A DNA stretch of 64,000 nucleotides from Siphonodentalium dalli (lineage: Eukaryota; Mollusca; Scaphopoda; Gadilida; Siphonodentaliidae). Positions 1 to 10,231 of this stretch are shown here, one piece after another. The stretch lies in the NCBI GenBank assembly GCA_032622095.1, contig CP136064.1, positions 258,705,863 to 258,769,862 on the forward strand, in the 5' to 3' direction. Position numbers and translations under genes: made by a program. The notes below the pieces were generated by a model that was given only the letters and a program-made list of their open reading frames with translations, did not search any database and was not told the origin of the DNA. Numbering within the stretch: position 1 is the stretch's first letter; the number at the start of each line of letters is the position of its first letter.

Positions 1-361
1 AAAATAAAAATTCAAATGACGTAAGGTGACTATTTCCCTCATTCACATATCATTATAGCCTTCGATGTTTCAGCAGAACTATCTGTTTCGCAACTTTTAT
101 TAGATTCGACTCGTCAACGAAGCGACGACTATGTATGTCCAAGACGGTTTTCGGCCACATCGCGGACGAATTTTAGCCTCAGCTGGACACAATTCCGTTG
201 GTGAAACGTTTGACAGTGATCTAATTGAAACAAAAGTCGCGCTACAAACGAATTTATTTCAATATTGGGCACGGCATTAGATTTGCGTAAAATACATTGT
301 CTGTATTGGGCATATATTTGCTTTGAAACTAATTGACAACTAATTGACAACTTTCGCATAA
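1..361. other. No recognised feature
   Basis: AT-rich sequence. A short reverse-strand open frame (129-359) has no recognisable domain, start context or splice sites and I do not call it a gene. Confidence 0.5.
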
Positions 362-829
362 TTAAAGGTACTCAATCCAATTAAACACCCCCAAATTACT
401 ATTTCTTTTGCTTCGGTGGTAAAAACATATTTGAATCGAGTCGAGGAACCAACCCATCAAAGCTCAGAGTGTTCAGATATCGATTTTTGAAGTTTGTTAT
501 TTGAATTGTTTGTGGCCCAGAAACACGCCGTCAAATGGTTGGTCTCGGTCAAAATTACGCATGAAGATGGATAACTCTAAAAACAAGTGATAAGCCGTCT
601 AGATTTCGTGAATACTCAAGTGATAATACGGCCATATTTCGTTGAACAAAATGCTGATAAATAACACGTTTTGTGAAATTTGATACCATAGGTGACAGTG
701 GTTTATTAATAGCATTATTTCGCTGCAATTAATCGATTCTGATAATTAAAGCGTATTTTGAAGAAATGTTGTTGTTGTTGTTGTATCTTGATGACATGGG
801 GACCCTCTGATCTGATTGAGTACCTTTAA
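362..829. mobile_element. TTAA-flanked inverted-repeat MITE
   Basis: The block starts TTAA-AGGTACTCAATC (362-377) and ends GATTGAGTACCT-TTAA (814-829). This gives a perfect 12-bp terminal inverted repeat bordered by TTAA on both sides. TTAA target duplications are typical of the piggyBac and Kolobok superfamilies, and purine-rich AGG ends fit Kolobok slightly better. The 444-bp interior has no transposase frame, so it is non-autonomous. A (TGT)n run lies at about 766-783. Confidence 0.7.
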
Positions 830-1039
830 CTAATACTGATAAGAATTATACAAATTACAAGCAAATGCTTGACTTCTAGAAACCGTAATCGTAACTACGG
901 CTATGGCAAAACGATAGAAAGAATAAAAATTCTAGTGACTTACATTATTTAAAAACCCAATTGCGCGTCTACCTATTGTTGTTGCTTGAGTATTTCCCCG
1001 ACGAATGTCTTCCACCGAAGACGCTGAGGTGTTAGCTCG

Positions 1040-1124
1040 CCGAGGTGGTAATTATTTTGCAAATCATTATTAGCTCAACTGTGCATTATCTAAATAATGA
1101 CCGGTAAAATAATGACCACCTCGG
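1040..1124. repeat. Imperfect inverted repeat (hairpin)
   Basis: The arm starting CCGAGGTGGT at 1040 is mirrored by ACCACCTCGG ending at 1124, with matching AT-rich sequence further in, including AATAATGA near the loop. The stem is about 32 bp with several mismatches. It may be a small fold-back element. The flanking 830-1039 and 1125-1452 hold nothing I recognise. Confidence 0.5.
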
Positions 1125-1452
1125 GAAGAGGAATAAACACTCTTGGTTAAGTGGTCCTGCTTTTATGCTGGTGGGTCCTGGTGAATTACTATGATGTTGG
1201 TAGAGCGAAGTGATGCTGATTTGAAAAATGTACCTTTATTTGTTAGTTGTCATTTTCACGACCTGTGGCTAATATGAACGAATGGAGAAAAGCCTTTATT
1301 TTTATGAAACATTGAAAAACATATACATGTATATTGTAAGAAATTTCAAGGGATGGGTGGTTTGAAGATCCAAATTATGCTCGAAGTTTATTACATCGCG
1401 GTCCGGTTCCAGGGATCAACATAGGTCGATAAATACGGTAAATTCTCTATTC

Positions 1453-1852
1453 TTAACCCTTTACCCAACAGAACGGCCCTGTGCCAATGCATTCTCTTAT
1501 ATATGCGAGTCGACCATAGGTCGCCTCGCATATATAAGAGAATGCATTGGCTTAACACATTAAAAATTATAAAATTGTTAAAGAATGTAAGAAAAAATGG
1601 TAAAAAGTGTTAAAAAAAGATTTATTTTAGGCCAATGCATTCTCTTATATATGCGAGGCGACCTATTGTCGACTCGCATATATAAGAGAATGCATTGGCA
1701 CAGGGCATAACTATAACCATCACAATGTGGTCAATGAGCCGGTTCCAATGATATCCATATGTGTATGGTTCTATTGAGACAGACCGAAGATATTTTAGGC
1801 TGTTGAAGCTTTATTTGGCCGGTTTTGGCCGGTTTGTTGGGTAAAGGGTTAA
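1453..1852 (+). mobile_element. Palindrome-core MITE with TTAA ends, copy A
   Basis: The element begins TTAA-CCCTTTACCCAACA (1453-1470) and ends TGTTGGGTAAAGGG-TTAA (to 1852). TTAA plus CCCTTT is the classic terminus pattern of piggyBac-type elements. Inside are two large hairpins (1484-1550 and 1632-1700) on either side of an AT-rich spacer, then about 150 bp of single-copy-like tail up to the right end. The second hairpin carries an extra TA. There is no coding capacity. Related copies lie at 13497-13960 (inverted), 41963-42362 and 54302-54636. Confidence 0.85.
1484..1550. repeat. 67-bp near-perfect palindrome (core hairpin)
   Basis: The 26-nt arm beginning CCAATGCATTCTCTTATATA is followed by a 15-nt centre that is itself nearly palindromic (CGACC-ATA-GGTCG), then the exact reverse complement of the arm. 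Extruded, it gives a stem of about 31 bp. The same hairpin occurs at least twelve times in the window. Confidence 0.9.
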
Positions 1853-2747
1853 TAATTATCAGTAGTAGTTCCTTATGCGAAAGTTGTCCAATGTTATGTC
1901 ATCCGTGAACTTTCCATCTGTTGACTATTTTGGCCAAATTTGAAGGATGAGACAACCCTGAAACCCCCGTTGTTGCCACGTCCCTGCCCCGAGTAACGCT
2001 GGCATCAAATCAATCAGATCGATACGTAACCAAATCAGAGTGGCTTCGTTTACTTCGATTGCAATTATTATTTCTCCCGAAATATGTGAACGATATTTGA
2101 CCCAGATTCCAAACTATTCTGATGCCGATTTCGTCCGAGTAATCCGACAGGCATTTGAATTGAAACAAATTACATGAGACGTAGGTATCTATATCTCTCA
2201 CATCCGACATGCTGAACGCGAGATGGACCAGCATGGGGCCTGCACACAGTAGTCACATACCAATAACGTGGTAATTACCAGGATTACTTGGTTGTAAACG
2301 ATAAGAACTCGGTAGGATCCTGGGAAGAGTCCACATATTAAACATGATCTTATTCAATAACGAACCCACTTAGTCAGTAGGAGAGTTTTCTTTTATTTGA
2401 TATGTGTTAAATTTGTTTACATGTCGATTGTTTACTCATTAAAACATTTAACTTGGCCTGACTAATTTTTTCTTGCAAATTAAATGCTTATAAGACTCAT
2501 GCAATGATAACTGCTGAGTAATGATATCGTCATAATCATCTCACAGATATGGGTGGGTGCAGGCATCAACAAAGTGGATAGGGGCTCAACTTTCAGAAAA
2601 GGGCACGTTTTGGAAACGCACGTTTTGCATAAATCCAGCCAAAATGGCAAGAGATTTTCAACAAAGAATTTCTCAAGATCTATCTGGCAAAAAAATCTTG
2701 AATTTCGCATATCATCATCTTCATTGTATGTGGAATCTGATCAATTA
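1853..2747. other. No recognised feature
   Basis: AT-rich single-copy-like sequence. Small open frames at 2010-2234 (-) and 2480-2777 (both strands) overlap one another and look like chance. Confidence 0.4.
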
Positions 2748-3053
2748 CTAAGAGACAACAAAAAACAATGGATTTGAATACATTTGAGAGGTTGAACATA
2801 TATATTTTTTTTGCCCCTTTCGGTACCAAGAACTGCTAGAATAATTAATAATTTCACACAAAACTCCAATCACCAAATAGCATATTATCTCGGCTCTACG
2901 AGACGAGGCTTCATTTGTATCATAATGTTGAGTTAGATTTTTAATTGCGTAATATAACATCATACCCCAATACATTATAATGAAATATTCCAGCCCAATG
3001 CAAACAAATGTTGATATGCAGTCTGGTCCAGTCAAGCAGGGAGCAATCAACAT
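2748..3053 (-). CDS. Possible exon with two hydrophobic segments, family unknown
   Basis: A 101-codon open frame. Two hydrophobic stretches look membrane-spanning: residues about 21-38 (core GLEYFIIMYWGMMLYYAI) and about 56-69 (core IICYLVIGVLCEII), separated by a polar loop. I cannot assign a family. On the reverse strand a pyrimidine-containing stretch ending in CAG lies near 3022, which could be a 3' splice site, but no convincing donor follows the second segment. It could be one exon of a multi-pass membrane protein such as a receptor or transporter, or a chance frame in AT-rich DNA, where F, I, Y and L codons are favoured. Confidence 0.15.
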   Translation of the reverse strand: MLIAPCLTGPDCISTFVCIGLEYFIIMYWGMMLYYAIKNLTQHYDTNEASSRRAEIICYLVIGVLCEIINYSSSSWYRKGQKKYICSTSQMYSNPLFFVVS

Positions 3054-3515
3054 ACATTGTACATTAGGTCAAAGTGTTAAGAGATATGGTGGTCAGTTGC
3101 CTTTCTTAATGAAAATAATCATTAAATTTCACAAATAAAGAATAATTAAGTCTCCTCCCATGATCCTGAGATAAGATATCATGTATATATGAACTGCACT
3201 TTTTTATTTTTTTTATTTTACATAAGTACTTGGTACCTGAAAACAGTGAAATTTTAAATATATTTCTTGCCATAAAAGTAAAGTAAATGAGGTTATAATA
3301 TCCAATTGGTTGTTCTTGAATATTGTGTCACAATAATCGCTTGTTCCCAATTTCACAAGAAATTCCTAACCGATTTTGAGAAAATCCATTTTGAAATACC
3401 AGGATATTTTGGCAAAACTTTCGTCTGACTCTTAAAGCATTTTCCAAGACTAAGCGCATATCAAGCTACTAAAATTTATATGGTTCTCTCTTATGTGAAA
3501 ATGTAACAATGTGGT
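3054..3515. other. No recognised feature
   Basis: AT-rich sequence with no open frame, hairpin or repeat that I can support. Confidence 0.4.
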
Positions 3516-4039
3516 TTAAAGATACGGGCGGCCTTGATGGTGGGTATGCTGTTAAAATATTCAACTCCGTCAAAAACCTCCATAACAGAAAGAATAGTAA
3601 AATATAGACATACCTTGTTCTTACACCAATCAGAAATATGGCGTAAACAGTATGTTATTGTCAAATTTGTTTGCTTTGTTATGTAAACAAAAGCAAAAAA
3701 CGTTACGTTTCCTGACTTTTGTTAAGATCCGGATATGGTAAACATAAAAAGCGTTATTTGTTACTGTTTACCTGATATGGAAATAATAAAGAGCTTTTAT
3801 ATAATTTGTGTGTGATTAACCAATAGAATTGCACTGTGTTATGTAAACAGAAGCACAGCTTATGTAACACGAGCAGGCTCTTGTTTACGTACACCACCGT
3901 ACATCTTGACGACAATATACTATTTAAGCGCTGATTATGTTTGGCATATCAAAACTATACGTATTTTAATATTCCTTCTGTTGATGGCGATTTGAACAAA
4001 TATGAATATTTCTGCAACGAAAACCGCCCGTGCCTTTAA
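3516..4039. mobile_element. TTAA-flanked MITE with AGRYACGGGCGG ends
   Basis: The left end reads TTAA-AGATACGGGCGG (3516-3531) and the right end CCGCCCGTGCCT-TTAA (4024-4039). The 12-bp terminal repeats differ at two positions and are bordered by TTAA. The interior shares segments with 41275-41530, including TTATGTAAACAA and AACGTTACG. It is probably the same superfamily as 362-829 and non-autonomous. Confidence 0.65.
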
Positions 4040-4360
4040 CACTTTATCTTCAAATGAGTACGTATTCCTTGCCATTCTGTGAAGACCGAAACTTCTAAAA
4101 GGGAATGCGCCCCCCCCCCTCGTGTATAAGTCTGGATGAGGCAGTTCTACCTCCCGGCTTCGGTGTCCCTATAGTTTCAGATGCCGATACCAACAGCGAT
4201 TTTTACGGTGGTATCTGATGCGGGCAAACGAAGTCTGCCCCAACACTGCCAGAATGTGCTGTGTTCGTTGCCAATAATTAAGATAAATAGAATCGAATTA
4301 TTCGTGACATTCCGACTGTGATAAAACAGTATTAGACATTTAGTAATTGTCGATTATTGT

Positions 4361-4629
4361 ATAATTAATCTTGACGTTAACCCCTTTCTACGGTACATAC
4401 GGGTGAGATGTTTACGCATAACTGCCAACTGGCGAATTCTCGTTCGTACGATTTTCGTTCACCCCAATGTACTGCAACGATGTCAGCCGTACAATGGGTG
4501 CTGGAATACTGGGCCTAACATTTACTCTGTATTTCATAAAATGTCGAGAAAAACCTGTAATATCGAAAAACAATCTCGGCAATAAAGATGCCATCTCCGA
4601 TTTGACACCATAATTAATGTCGACGTTAA
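4361..4629. mobile_element. Dispersed element with one satellite-like monomer, flanked by 20-bp direct repeats
   Basis: ATAATTAATCTTGACGTTAA (4361-4380) and ATAATTAATGTCGACGTTAA (4610-4629) are 18/20 identical direct repeats. Between them, TTAACCCCTTTCTACGGTAC (from 4377) resembles one monomer of the 39-bp satellite at 5135-6285. The segment 4470-4540 (TACTGCAACGATG...) is also related to 6293-6362, immediately downstream of that satellite. The direct repeats could be a target-site duplication or an ancient tandem duplication. Confidence 0.5.
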
Positions 4630-4815
4630 AGGTACACAACGCACTCGCATTGCGTGGGGTAAATGTGCAAAACATATACAACTCTGTAAAAACATGGAGA
4701 AATATATAAACGTTGTTCTTATATTCGTTATTGATAGTTCTCCAATAATGAAATTTCGCGAATTGAAACCATTGTTATGTAAACAAAACTGTTACAGTGA
4801 TTTGTCAACGAACAT
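4626..4815. mobile_element. Fragment of a TTAA/AGG-type dispersed element
   Basis: It starts TTAA-AGGTACAC (4626-4637). The segment 4733-4815 is homologous, in inverse orientation, to 23692-23763 (shared AAATCACTGTAACAG and CGAAATTTCG blocks). The 23677 copy also begins TTAA-AGGGGCAC. No matching right terminus is seen here, so it is probably truncated. Confidence 0.45.
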
Positions 4816-5134
4816 CGCTAAACATGTAGTAAGTTCAAATATTTTAGTCTGAATATGATTTCAGAATATTCTTCAATGTTTGACCATTTCCAGGTTCTGC
4901 CATCTATTTTGGATTAAACGTTTGTATTTTATTGGACCTGTATTGGTAATGCCACCGTAACAGCAATGTTTCCATAATACAGGTTACAATATGCGAAATA
5001 TCGTTATTGGATAGTAATTAACAGTCAAAACAAGAATACAGTCCTTCTATTTTACATGTATTTGTTAATGACAGTTGTTTTACAGACTATTATAAGATTT
5101 ATTATTTCGCATGAACACACTTTGAAGACCTTGA

Positions 5135-6285
5135 GTCCCTTTAACCCCTTTATGCGTGTGGTCCATGGGTATAAGATCTTTAACCCCCTTCTGCGTGTGG
5201 TCCATGGGGATAATATCTTTAACCCCTTTCTGCGTGTGGTCCATGGGGATAATATATTTAACCCCTTTCTGCGTGGGGTCCACCTGGGTGAGATCTTCAA
5301 CCCCTTTCTGTGTGTGGTCCACGTGGGTGAGATCATTAACCCCTTTATGTGTGCGGTCCATGGGGATGATCACTTTAACCCCTTTCTGCGTGTGGTCCAT
5401 GTGGGTGAGATCTTTAACCCCTTTCTACATTTGGTCCATGTGGATGATCCCTTTAACCCCTTTCTGTGTGTGGTCCACGTGGGTGTGAACATTAACCCCT
5501 TTCTGTGTGCGGTCTATGGGGATGATCCATTTAACCACTTTCTGTGTGTGGTCCACGTGGGTGAGATCATTAACCCCTTTATGTGTGCGGTCCATGGGGA
5601 TGATCACTTTAACCCCTTTCTGCGTGTGGTCCATGTGGGTGAGATCTTTAACCCCTTTCTACATTTGGTCCATGTGGATGATCCCTTTAACCCCTTTCTG
5701 TGTGTGGTCCACGTGGGTGAGAACATTAACCCCTTTCTGTGTGTGGTCTATGTGGATGATCCCTTTAACACCTTTGTGCGTGTGGTCCACGTGGGTGAGA
5801 TCTTTAACCCCTTTCTGTGTGTGGTCTATGGGATGATCCCTTTAACCCCTCTCTGTGTGTGGTCCATGGGGATGATCCATTTAACCCCTTTCTGTGTGTG
5901 GTCCACGTGGGTGAGATATTTAACCCCTTTCTGCGTGTGGTCAATGCGGGTGAGATCTTTAACCCCTCTCTGCGTGCGGTCCATGGGGATGATCCCTTTA
6001 ACCCCTTTATGTGTGTGGTCCACGTGGGTGAGATATTTAACCCCTTTATGTGTGTGGTCCATGGAGATGATTCATTTTACCCCTTTCTGCGTGTGGTCCA
6101 CGTGGGTGAAATATTTAACCCCTTTATTTGTGTGGTCCATGGAGATGATCCATTTAACCCCTTTCTGCGTGTGGTCCACGTGGTGAGATATTTAACCCCT
6201 TTCTGCGCGTGGTACATCGGGATGATTCCTGTAACGTAATCCCTTCCTGCGTTTGGTCCATGGGAATGATCCCCTTAACCCTGCA
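5135..6285. repeat. 39-bp satellite array, about 29 copies
   Basis: The monomer reads roughly TTAACCCCTTTCTGYGTGTG followed by a GTCCAYGKGG-type half with GATGAT or GTGAGAT. Spacing between successive AACCCC motifs is 39 bp (for example 5182, 5221, 5260). Two monomer types alternate. The 179 bp at 5307-5485 recur exactly at 5541-5719, six monomers apart, which shows recent higher-order duplication. Because 39 is a multiple of three, several frames stay open on both strands, including a 376-codon frame at 5056-6186 built from 13-residue repeats; this is a by-product of the array, not a gene. One single-base deletion near 5829 shifts the array phase without introducing stops. Confidence 0.95.
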
Positions 6286-6597
6286 TTGTGTATACTGCAA
6301 CGATGTTGGCGGTGCCATGTTGTTGGAACAATGGGCATACAGTTTACTTGTATACATCATTCTACGGTGTTACGTGCGCTCGCGCAACAGTATGGCGATC
6401 AGTCAGATGCGTAGGTACGTACGTTGGTGTCACCCTACCGATTTCACCCCATGACGTCATCCTTACGCAGTACATGCCGGCGACGTTACGGAGTAGATTA
6501 TAGAGTTGACGCCCTTGGCACTGACTTCCGTTACTAGCTCGTTGCTATATAAACAAACCAGCGATGTGGCTTTTGTCGAAAATTGACAGTCAGTACA

Positions 6598-6655
6598 TTC
6601 GCCCTGTATACATGTACTTTCAGAAAATACAAAACACCACAACGTTATACCCCAC
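6598..6655 (+). repeat. Solo arm related to the palindrome at 7076-7243
   Basis: CGCCCTGTATACATGTACTT...AACGTTATACCCC is a diverged version of the right arm of the fold-back at 7076-7243 (CGCCATGTACCTTTCC... CTGTTATCCCC). It looks like half of an older copy. 6656-7075 holds nothing I recognise. Confidence 0.45.
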
Positions 6656-7075
6656 CAATGTCAGAGTCTCGATATCATTTGACCAAATTTCTTGACATGA
6701 AACCGCGACAGACACGGCGTGAAATACATCGCATTGAGTAAACAATTTCCCATTGTTTCAATTCAACTTCAAGATCGCGGTAAAATCAAAACCGCAATTT
6801 GTAAGTGGTAAACATCTGAAAAAGACATCAGGTACATGCAGAAACTAATTGTTGTGCATATTTATTTCTATTTGAGGTGGCAATTTTTCATGTTTGTCAG
6901 TATTTTTAACGATAAGAGCGATGGTAATTGGGGGACTATATTTTATCTAGCGCATTAAATTTAAAATAAAAAGTCGTGAATTGGCTGAGTGTTTTCTATG
7001 GCCGCACATTTCGTTGATAATTACGAGCCATTTGTTTGTCTAAATAACATTTTTAAGTTCGAAGAGCATTAGAAT

Positions 7076-7243
7076 GGGGATAACAGTGTGGTGTTTAGTG
7101 GTTTCGGAAAGGTACATGGCGAATATACTGTGGCAAATACCCGTTAATGGGCTCCGGCTCCGCCGTCACCCATTAACTAAATTTGCCTCACTATATTCGC
7201 CATGTACCTTTCCGAAATCACAAAACACCACACTGTTATCCCC
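7076..7243. mobile_element. 168-bp fold-back (palindromic) element
   Basis: GGGGATAACAGTGTGGTG (7076-7093) is mirrored by CACCACACTGTTATCCCC (7226-7243). The arms pair for about 70 bp with few mismatches, around a GC-rich centre (GCTCCGGCTCCGCCGTC). Such near-complete palindromes are typical of non-autonomous fold-back elements. Confidence 0.75.
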
Positions 7244-7803
7244 TAAATAAAATTATTGAAGATTGTAATTGTCTATTTTTGCTAACATTAAATTAAATTA
7301 AATTAAATAAATTAAGTAAAATTCAGTGAAATTATTTTTTATTACATTTTTGCGCACGTTGGCATCTCTCTGAGTGCATTCTAGTTGGAGTGGTGTTTAT
7401 TTCAGATGCTTTAACAGAGCGCTTGTGTCTGTTGTGTTATATTCCGTGTCGCAGTCTTCCACATAAAACTAATATGACATGATCGACATTGATCAATGGA
7501 CAATTGTAGCGTTTGTTTACATTTCGAGTAAGTCATCGGCTACCACAAATTCGGTCTGGAAGTTACATTTATTACACTCCAATCTGCTCCTATGCGCGAT
7601 TTCCATTGAAAACGACGTTAATTAAAAATGGTAATGTCTCTAGTGAATTATGTCATTTCACGTGACGTCATGGACCTTACGTCGCTTACTAATCTAGATT
7701 GAATTTTCGATGGTTGATCTGTCTCAGCATCGGGACTTTCTTGCATTAATTCTGGGTGTTTTAATCATATTTGGCGAACCAATTTGAATCAGAAGTGTAA
7801 TAA
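7244..7803. other. No gene; short (AATTA)n microsatellite
   Basis: A run of AATTA units lies at about 7288-7311. Otherwise this is AT-rich sequence with no supportable feature. Confidence 0.4.
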
Positions 7804-7919
7804 AGAGAGTGATCAATTACTTCCGAGAATTACGTTAAATAATTATCTCCAGGCGAGAGACGTCACTCGCCTCTCGTGAATTATTTAACGTCATTTTCGG
7901 AAGCAATTGATTACTCTCT
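7804..7919. mobile_element. 116-bp palindromic element
   Basis: AGAGAGTGATCAATTACTTC at the left is mirrored by GAAGCAATTGATTACTCTCT at the right, with TTACGTTAAATAATT-type sequence pairing further in and a GAGGCGAG-type centre. It is a short fold-back with about 50-bp arms. Confidence 0.65.
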
Positions 7920-8175
7920 ATATATTCAATCATAGAATAACACCAGGAATAGTTAATCTGTATACCTTGTGATGTGATGCTTTTATTTAATTCAAAATGA
8001 AATTGATAGACCCGTGTAGTAATATATCCACATCTAAGCTTTCGGGTAAAACAGTTCGCTCTATCGCGTTCGAATTTCGACATTTTCAAGCTCTCCACAA
8101 TCGCAGAATGGAATGTTATTCAAGTGATAGCAAAACACTTCTTGCCATTGATACACGATGCAATGACGCAACTGT

Positions 8176-8568
8176 TTATACCCGTATGCATTTCGGAATG
8201 GAACAATTTTGAAGTAATCTGCCACGAACTTGGAGCACCTGACGTTTACCATCACGTGACCCATGGCATATAGCAGAATACAAACGCACCGCTTCCTCAA
8301 TGTGCAGCGCATTACCGAGCACTATTAGGTGGGTTCGTTTGATATTTGCTCGTATTGCGCAGAGCAGAAACTGTGTCATTGGAGCAGTACTACTGTTGCC
8401 CAAGGCATAGCTGATGAGAGCCGGTTCCAGCTCATCTCGGTGGATCGTAATAGTTCGAGGCATGTACAGCATGTGTCGGTATGAGAATCTAGATGCACCC
8501 GCCCATTGTTGTACACGTGAGCGAAATTCCACGACCCACATGCATGGATATACAGATTCGAAGAACAT
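8176..8568 (-). CDS. Unrecognised 130-codon open frame (possible exon or decayed gene piece)
   Basis: An open frame of 130 codons with protein-like composition in its middle (around residues 50-100; for example TQFLLCAIRANIKRTH). No known family is recognised. Its first third lies in the sequence duplicated at 9403-9600. In that second copy the same peptide start is visible (shared WVVEFRSR) but is then frameshifted, so the duplicated copy at least is not a working gene. No splice signals or start context decide the matter. It could be part of an old transposon protein or chance. Confidence 0.15.
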   Translation of the reverse strand: MFFESVYPCMWVVEFRSRVQQWAGASRFSYRHMLYMPRTITIHRDELEPALISYALGNSSTAPMTQFLLCAIRANIKRTHLIVLGNALHIEEAVRLYSAICHGSRDGKRQVLQVRGRLLQNCSIPKCIRV

Positions 8569-8625
8569 ACCGAATGATGTGTTTACAATGGAAAACTATT
8601 TCGTTTAGACGAGGTGATGGTTATG
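8423..8625. repeat. Duplicated segment, left copy (interrupted)
   Basis: Starting GGTTCCAGCTCATCT, this segment is clearly homologous to 9403-9592. Homology resumes at 8986-9045 after the element at 8626-8985 and matches 9593-9645 (shared GTCTAACTTTGAATCTC). The two copies lie about 980 bp apart in direct orientation. Confidence 0.85.
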
Positions 8626-8985
8626 CAGATCACGTCATGATTCTCTACTCTGGCTAGCGCCCGTAAACATCATATTCCACTAGTACAAATCCTTGGAACT
8701 TTTTAAAGTTTTGACAGGGAACCTTAAAAAGTCGAAAAAACTCGGGAAACATATTTCTTAGTTATTATCTATAATGTACTTCACTTTATGTGAAGGTCCC
8801 AACTTGAAACCTACAGTGAAATACATTATTAAAGAACAGATAATAATTAAGAAATATATTCCCTGCGTTATTTCTTTGACTTTATAAAGTTCCCTGTCAA
8901 AACTTCAAAAAGTTCCAAGGTTTTGTACTTGTGGAATAGGATCTCTACGGGCGTTAGCCAGAGTAGAGATTCGTGGCATGATCTG
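8626..8985. mobile_element. 360-bp long-TIR element with 9-bp target duplication
   Basis: The element runs CAGATCACGTCATGATTCTC ... GGCATGATCTG with inverted arms about 140 bp long (TCTCTACTCTGGCTARCGCC is shared by both arms). It is flanked by ATGGTTATG on both sides (8617-8625 and 8986-8994). The uninterrupted paralogous site at about 9588-9596 carries ATGGTTATG once. A 9-bp duplication and long arms are characteristic of Mutator-like (MULE) elements. No transposase is present. Relatives are at 45640-45870 and 57250-57752. Confidence 0.8.
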
Positions 8986-9045
8986 ATGGTTATGAACCTT
9001 CTTGCAGGGGTGTGACTATGGGGTGTCTAACTTTGAATCTCCTAT

Positions 9046-9402
9046 TGCACGGCCTCCAAAACAAACATTCCCAACTCTGTTAAAATTGATTTGCGCCTTC
9101 TTGAGTTGTTCATTATAAAACTTATCAACTCTCCACAAATTTAAATTAGACAGCCCCTATGGTTGTGAAATTCAAAATTGATGGCTATTTCAGTCTAAAA
9201 TTGACTGTAATTATAACAATTGTCGAGTTTGGGTCTACAAACGACATAGTTTACAGCAAATATTGGTTAGGAAATTGAACTATATGTATTAGAATTATCT
9301 TAACCTATTTGAGGTACAATTCAAAATTACATAACGTCTTGTGATTCAGAACTGAAATTTCAAACTGTTGAATATTCAATGTTGTATAAATATTAGATAA
9401 AA
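9046..9402. other. No recognised feature
   Basis: AT-rich sequence between the two duplicated segments; nothing supported. Confidence 0.4.
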
Positions 9403-9650
9403 GGTTCCAGCTCATCTGGGTGGATCGTAAGAGTTCGAGGCATGCGCAGCATGTGTCGGTATGATAATCGAGATGCACCCGCCCATTCTTGCAACGCGAG
9501 CGGAATTCCACGACCCACAGGAATATACAGATTCGAAGAAACATACGAATTGATGTGTTTACAATGGAAAACTATTTGGTTAAGACGAGCTGATGGTTAT
9601 GAACCTGACTGCAGGGATGTGACTATGTGGGTGTCTAACTTTGAATCTCT
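9403..9650. repeat. Duplicated segment, right copy (uninterrupted)
   Basis: This is the direct counterpart of 8423-8625 plus 8995-9045. It preserves the empty target site of the element at 8626-8985 and so dates that insertion after the duplication. A forward frame of 139 codons (9442-9861) crosses it but has no recognisable domain. Confidence 0.8.
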
Positions 9651-10104
9651 ATACACCTGCTCAGATGCTTCCCATAGACAAAATCAAATTTATATGAAGT
9701 TCTCATTTCTATTTTTGTTTTTATTGAAACGTGTAGAAAGAAACTGCTTGCACGTTTGTTGCAAAAGAGACATGGCCAGCACACGAAAGGATAGTACAGA
9801 TGCAAAAGAATTCATATTCTTTGGTGGGAAATGTTCAGATTATATGTTCAACAAACGTTGAATTTATTATCCGAGCATTTCCTATAAGGGAACTATACTC
9901 GTCAATATCAATTTATATGAGACCTTTCGCAAAAATCACTATTATGATTACGGATAGGATATATTGTCCTAGTAAGGTTGACACCATCACAATTTACATA
10001 CGGTGGCTAATTAGTGAAACGGCATATGCCCCACTATATTCAGTTACACATACATTTGATGGAAAAAATAATGTGTGTCTCTTTCAGATCCCATGTTCTT
10101 AGCC

Positions 10105-10198
10105 GTGTGTTATACACCACACGGATAATGTTAGAGCGTCCCCAAGCAGGACCGGTGGCATATTCTTGACACGTCTGCACATAATTACACTGCTTGGG
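10105..10198. repeat. Two small hairpins
   Basis: CCGTGTG-ttatacac-CACACGG at 10105-10126, and CCCCAAGCAG (from about 10140) mirrored by CTGCTTGGGG ending at 10199. No T tract follows them, and no terminator role is claimed in a eukaryotic context. Confidence 0.5.
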
Positions 10199-10231
10199 GT
10201 ATATTTAGTCTAACATAAGAACCTCCGTGAG

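Noticed and set aside
10140-10199. Rho-independent-type terminator hairpin
   Set aside because: The loop is too large, there is no T tract, and the genome is eukaryotic.
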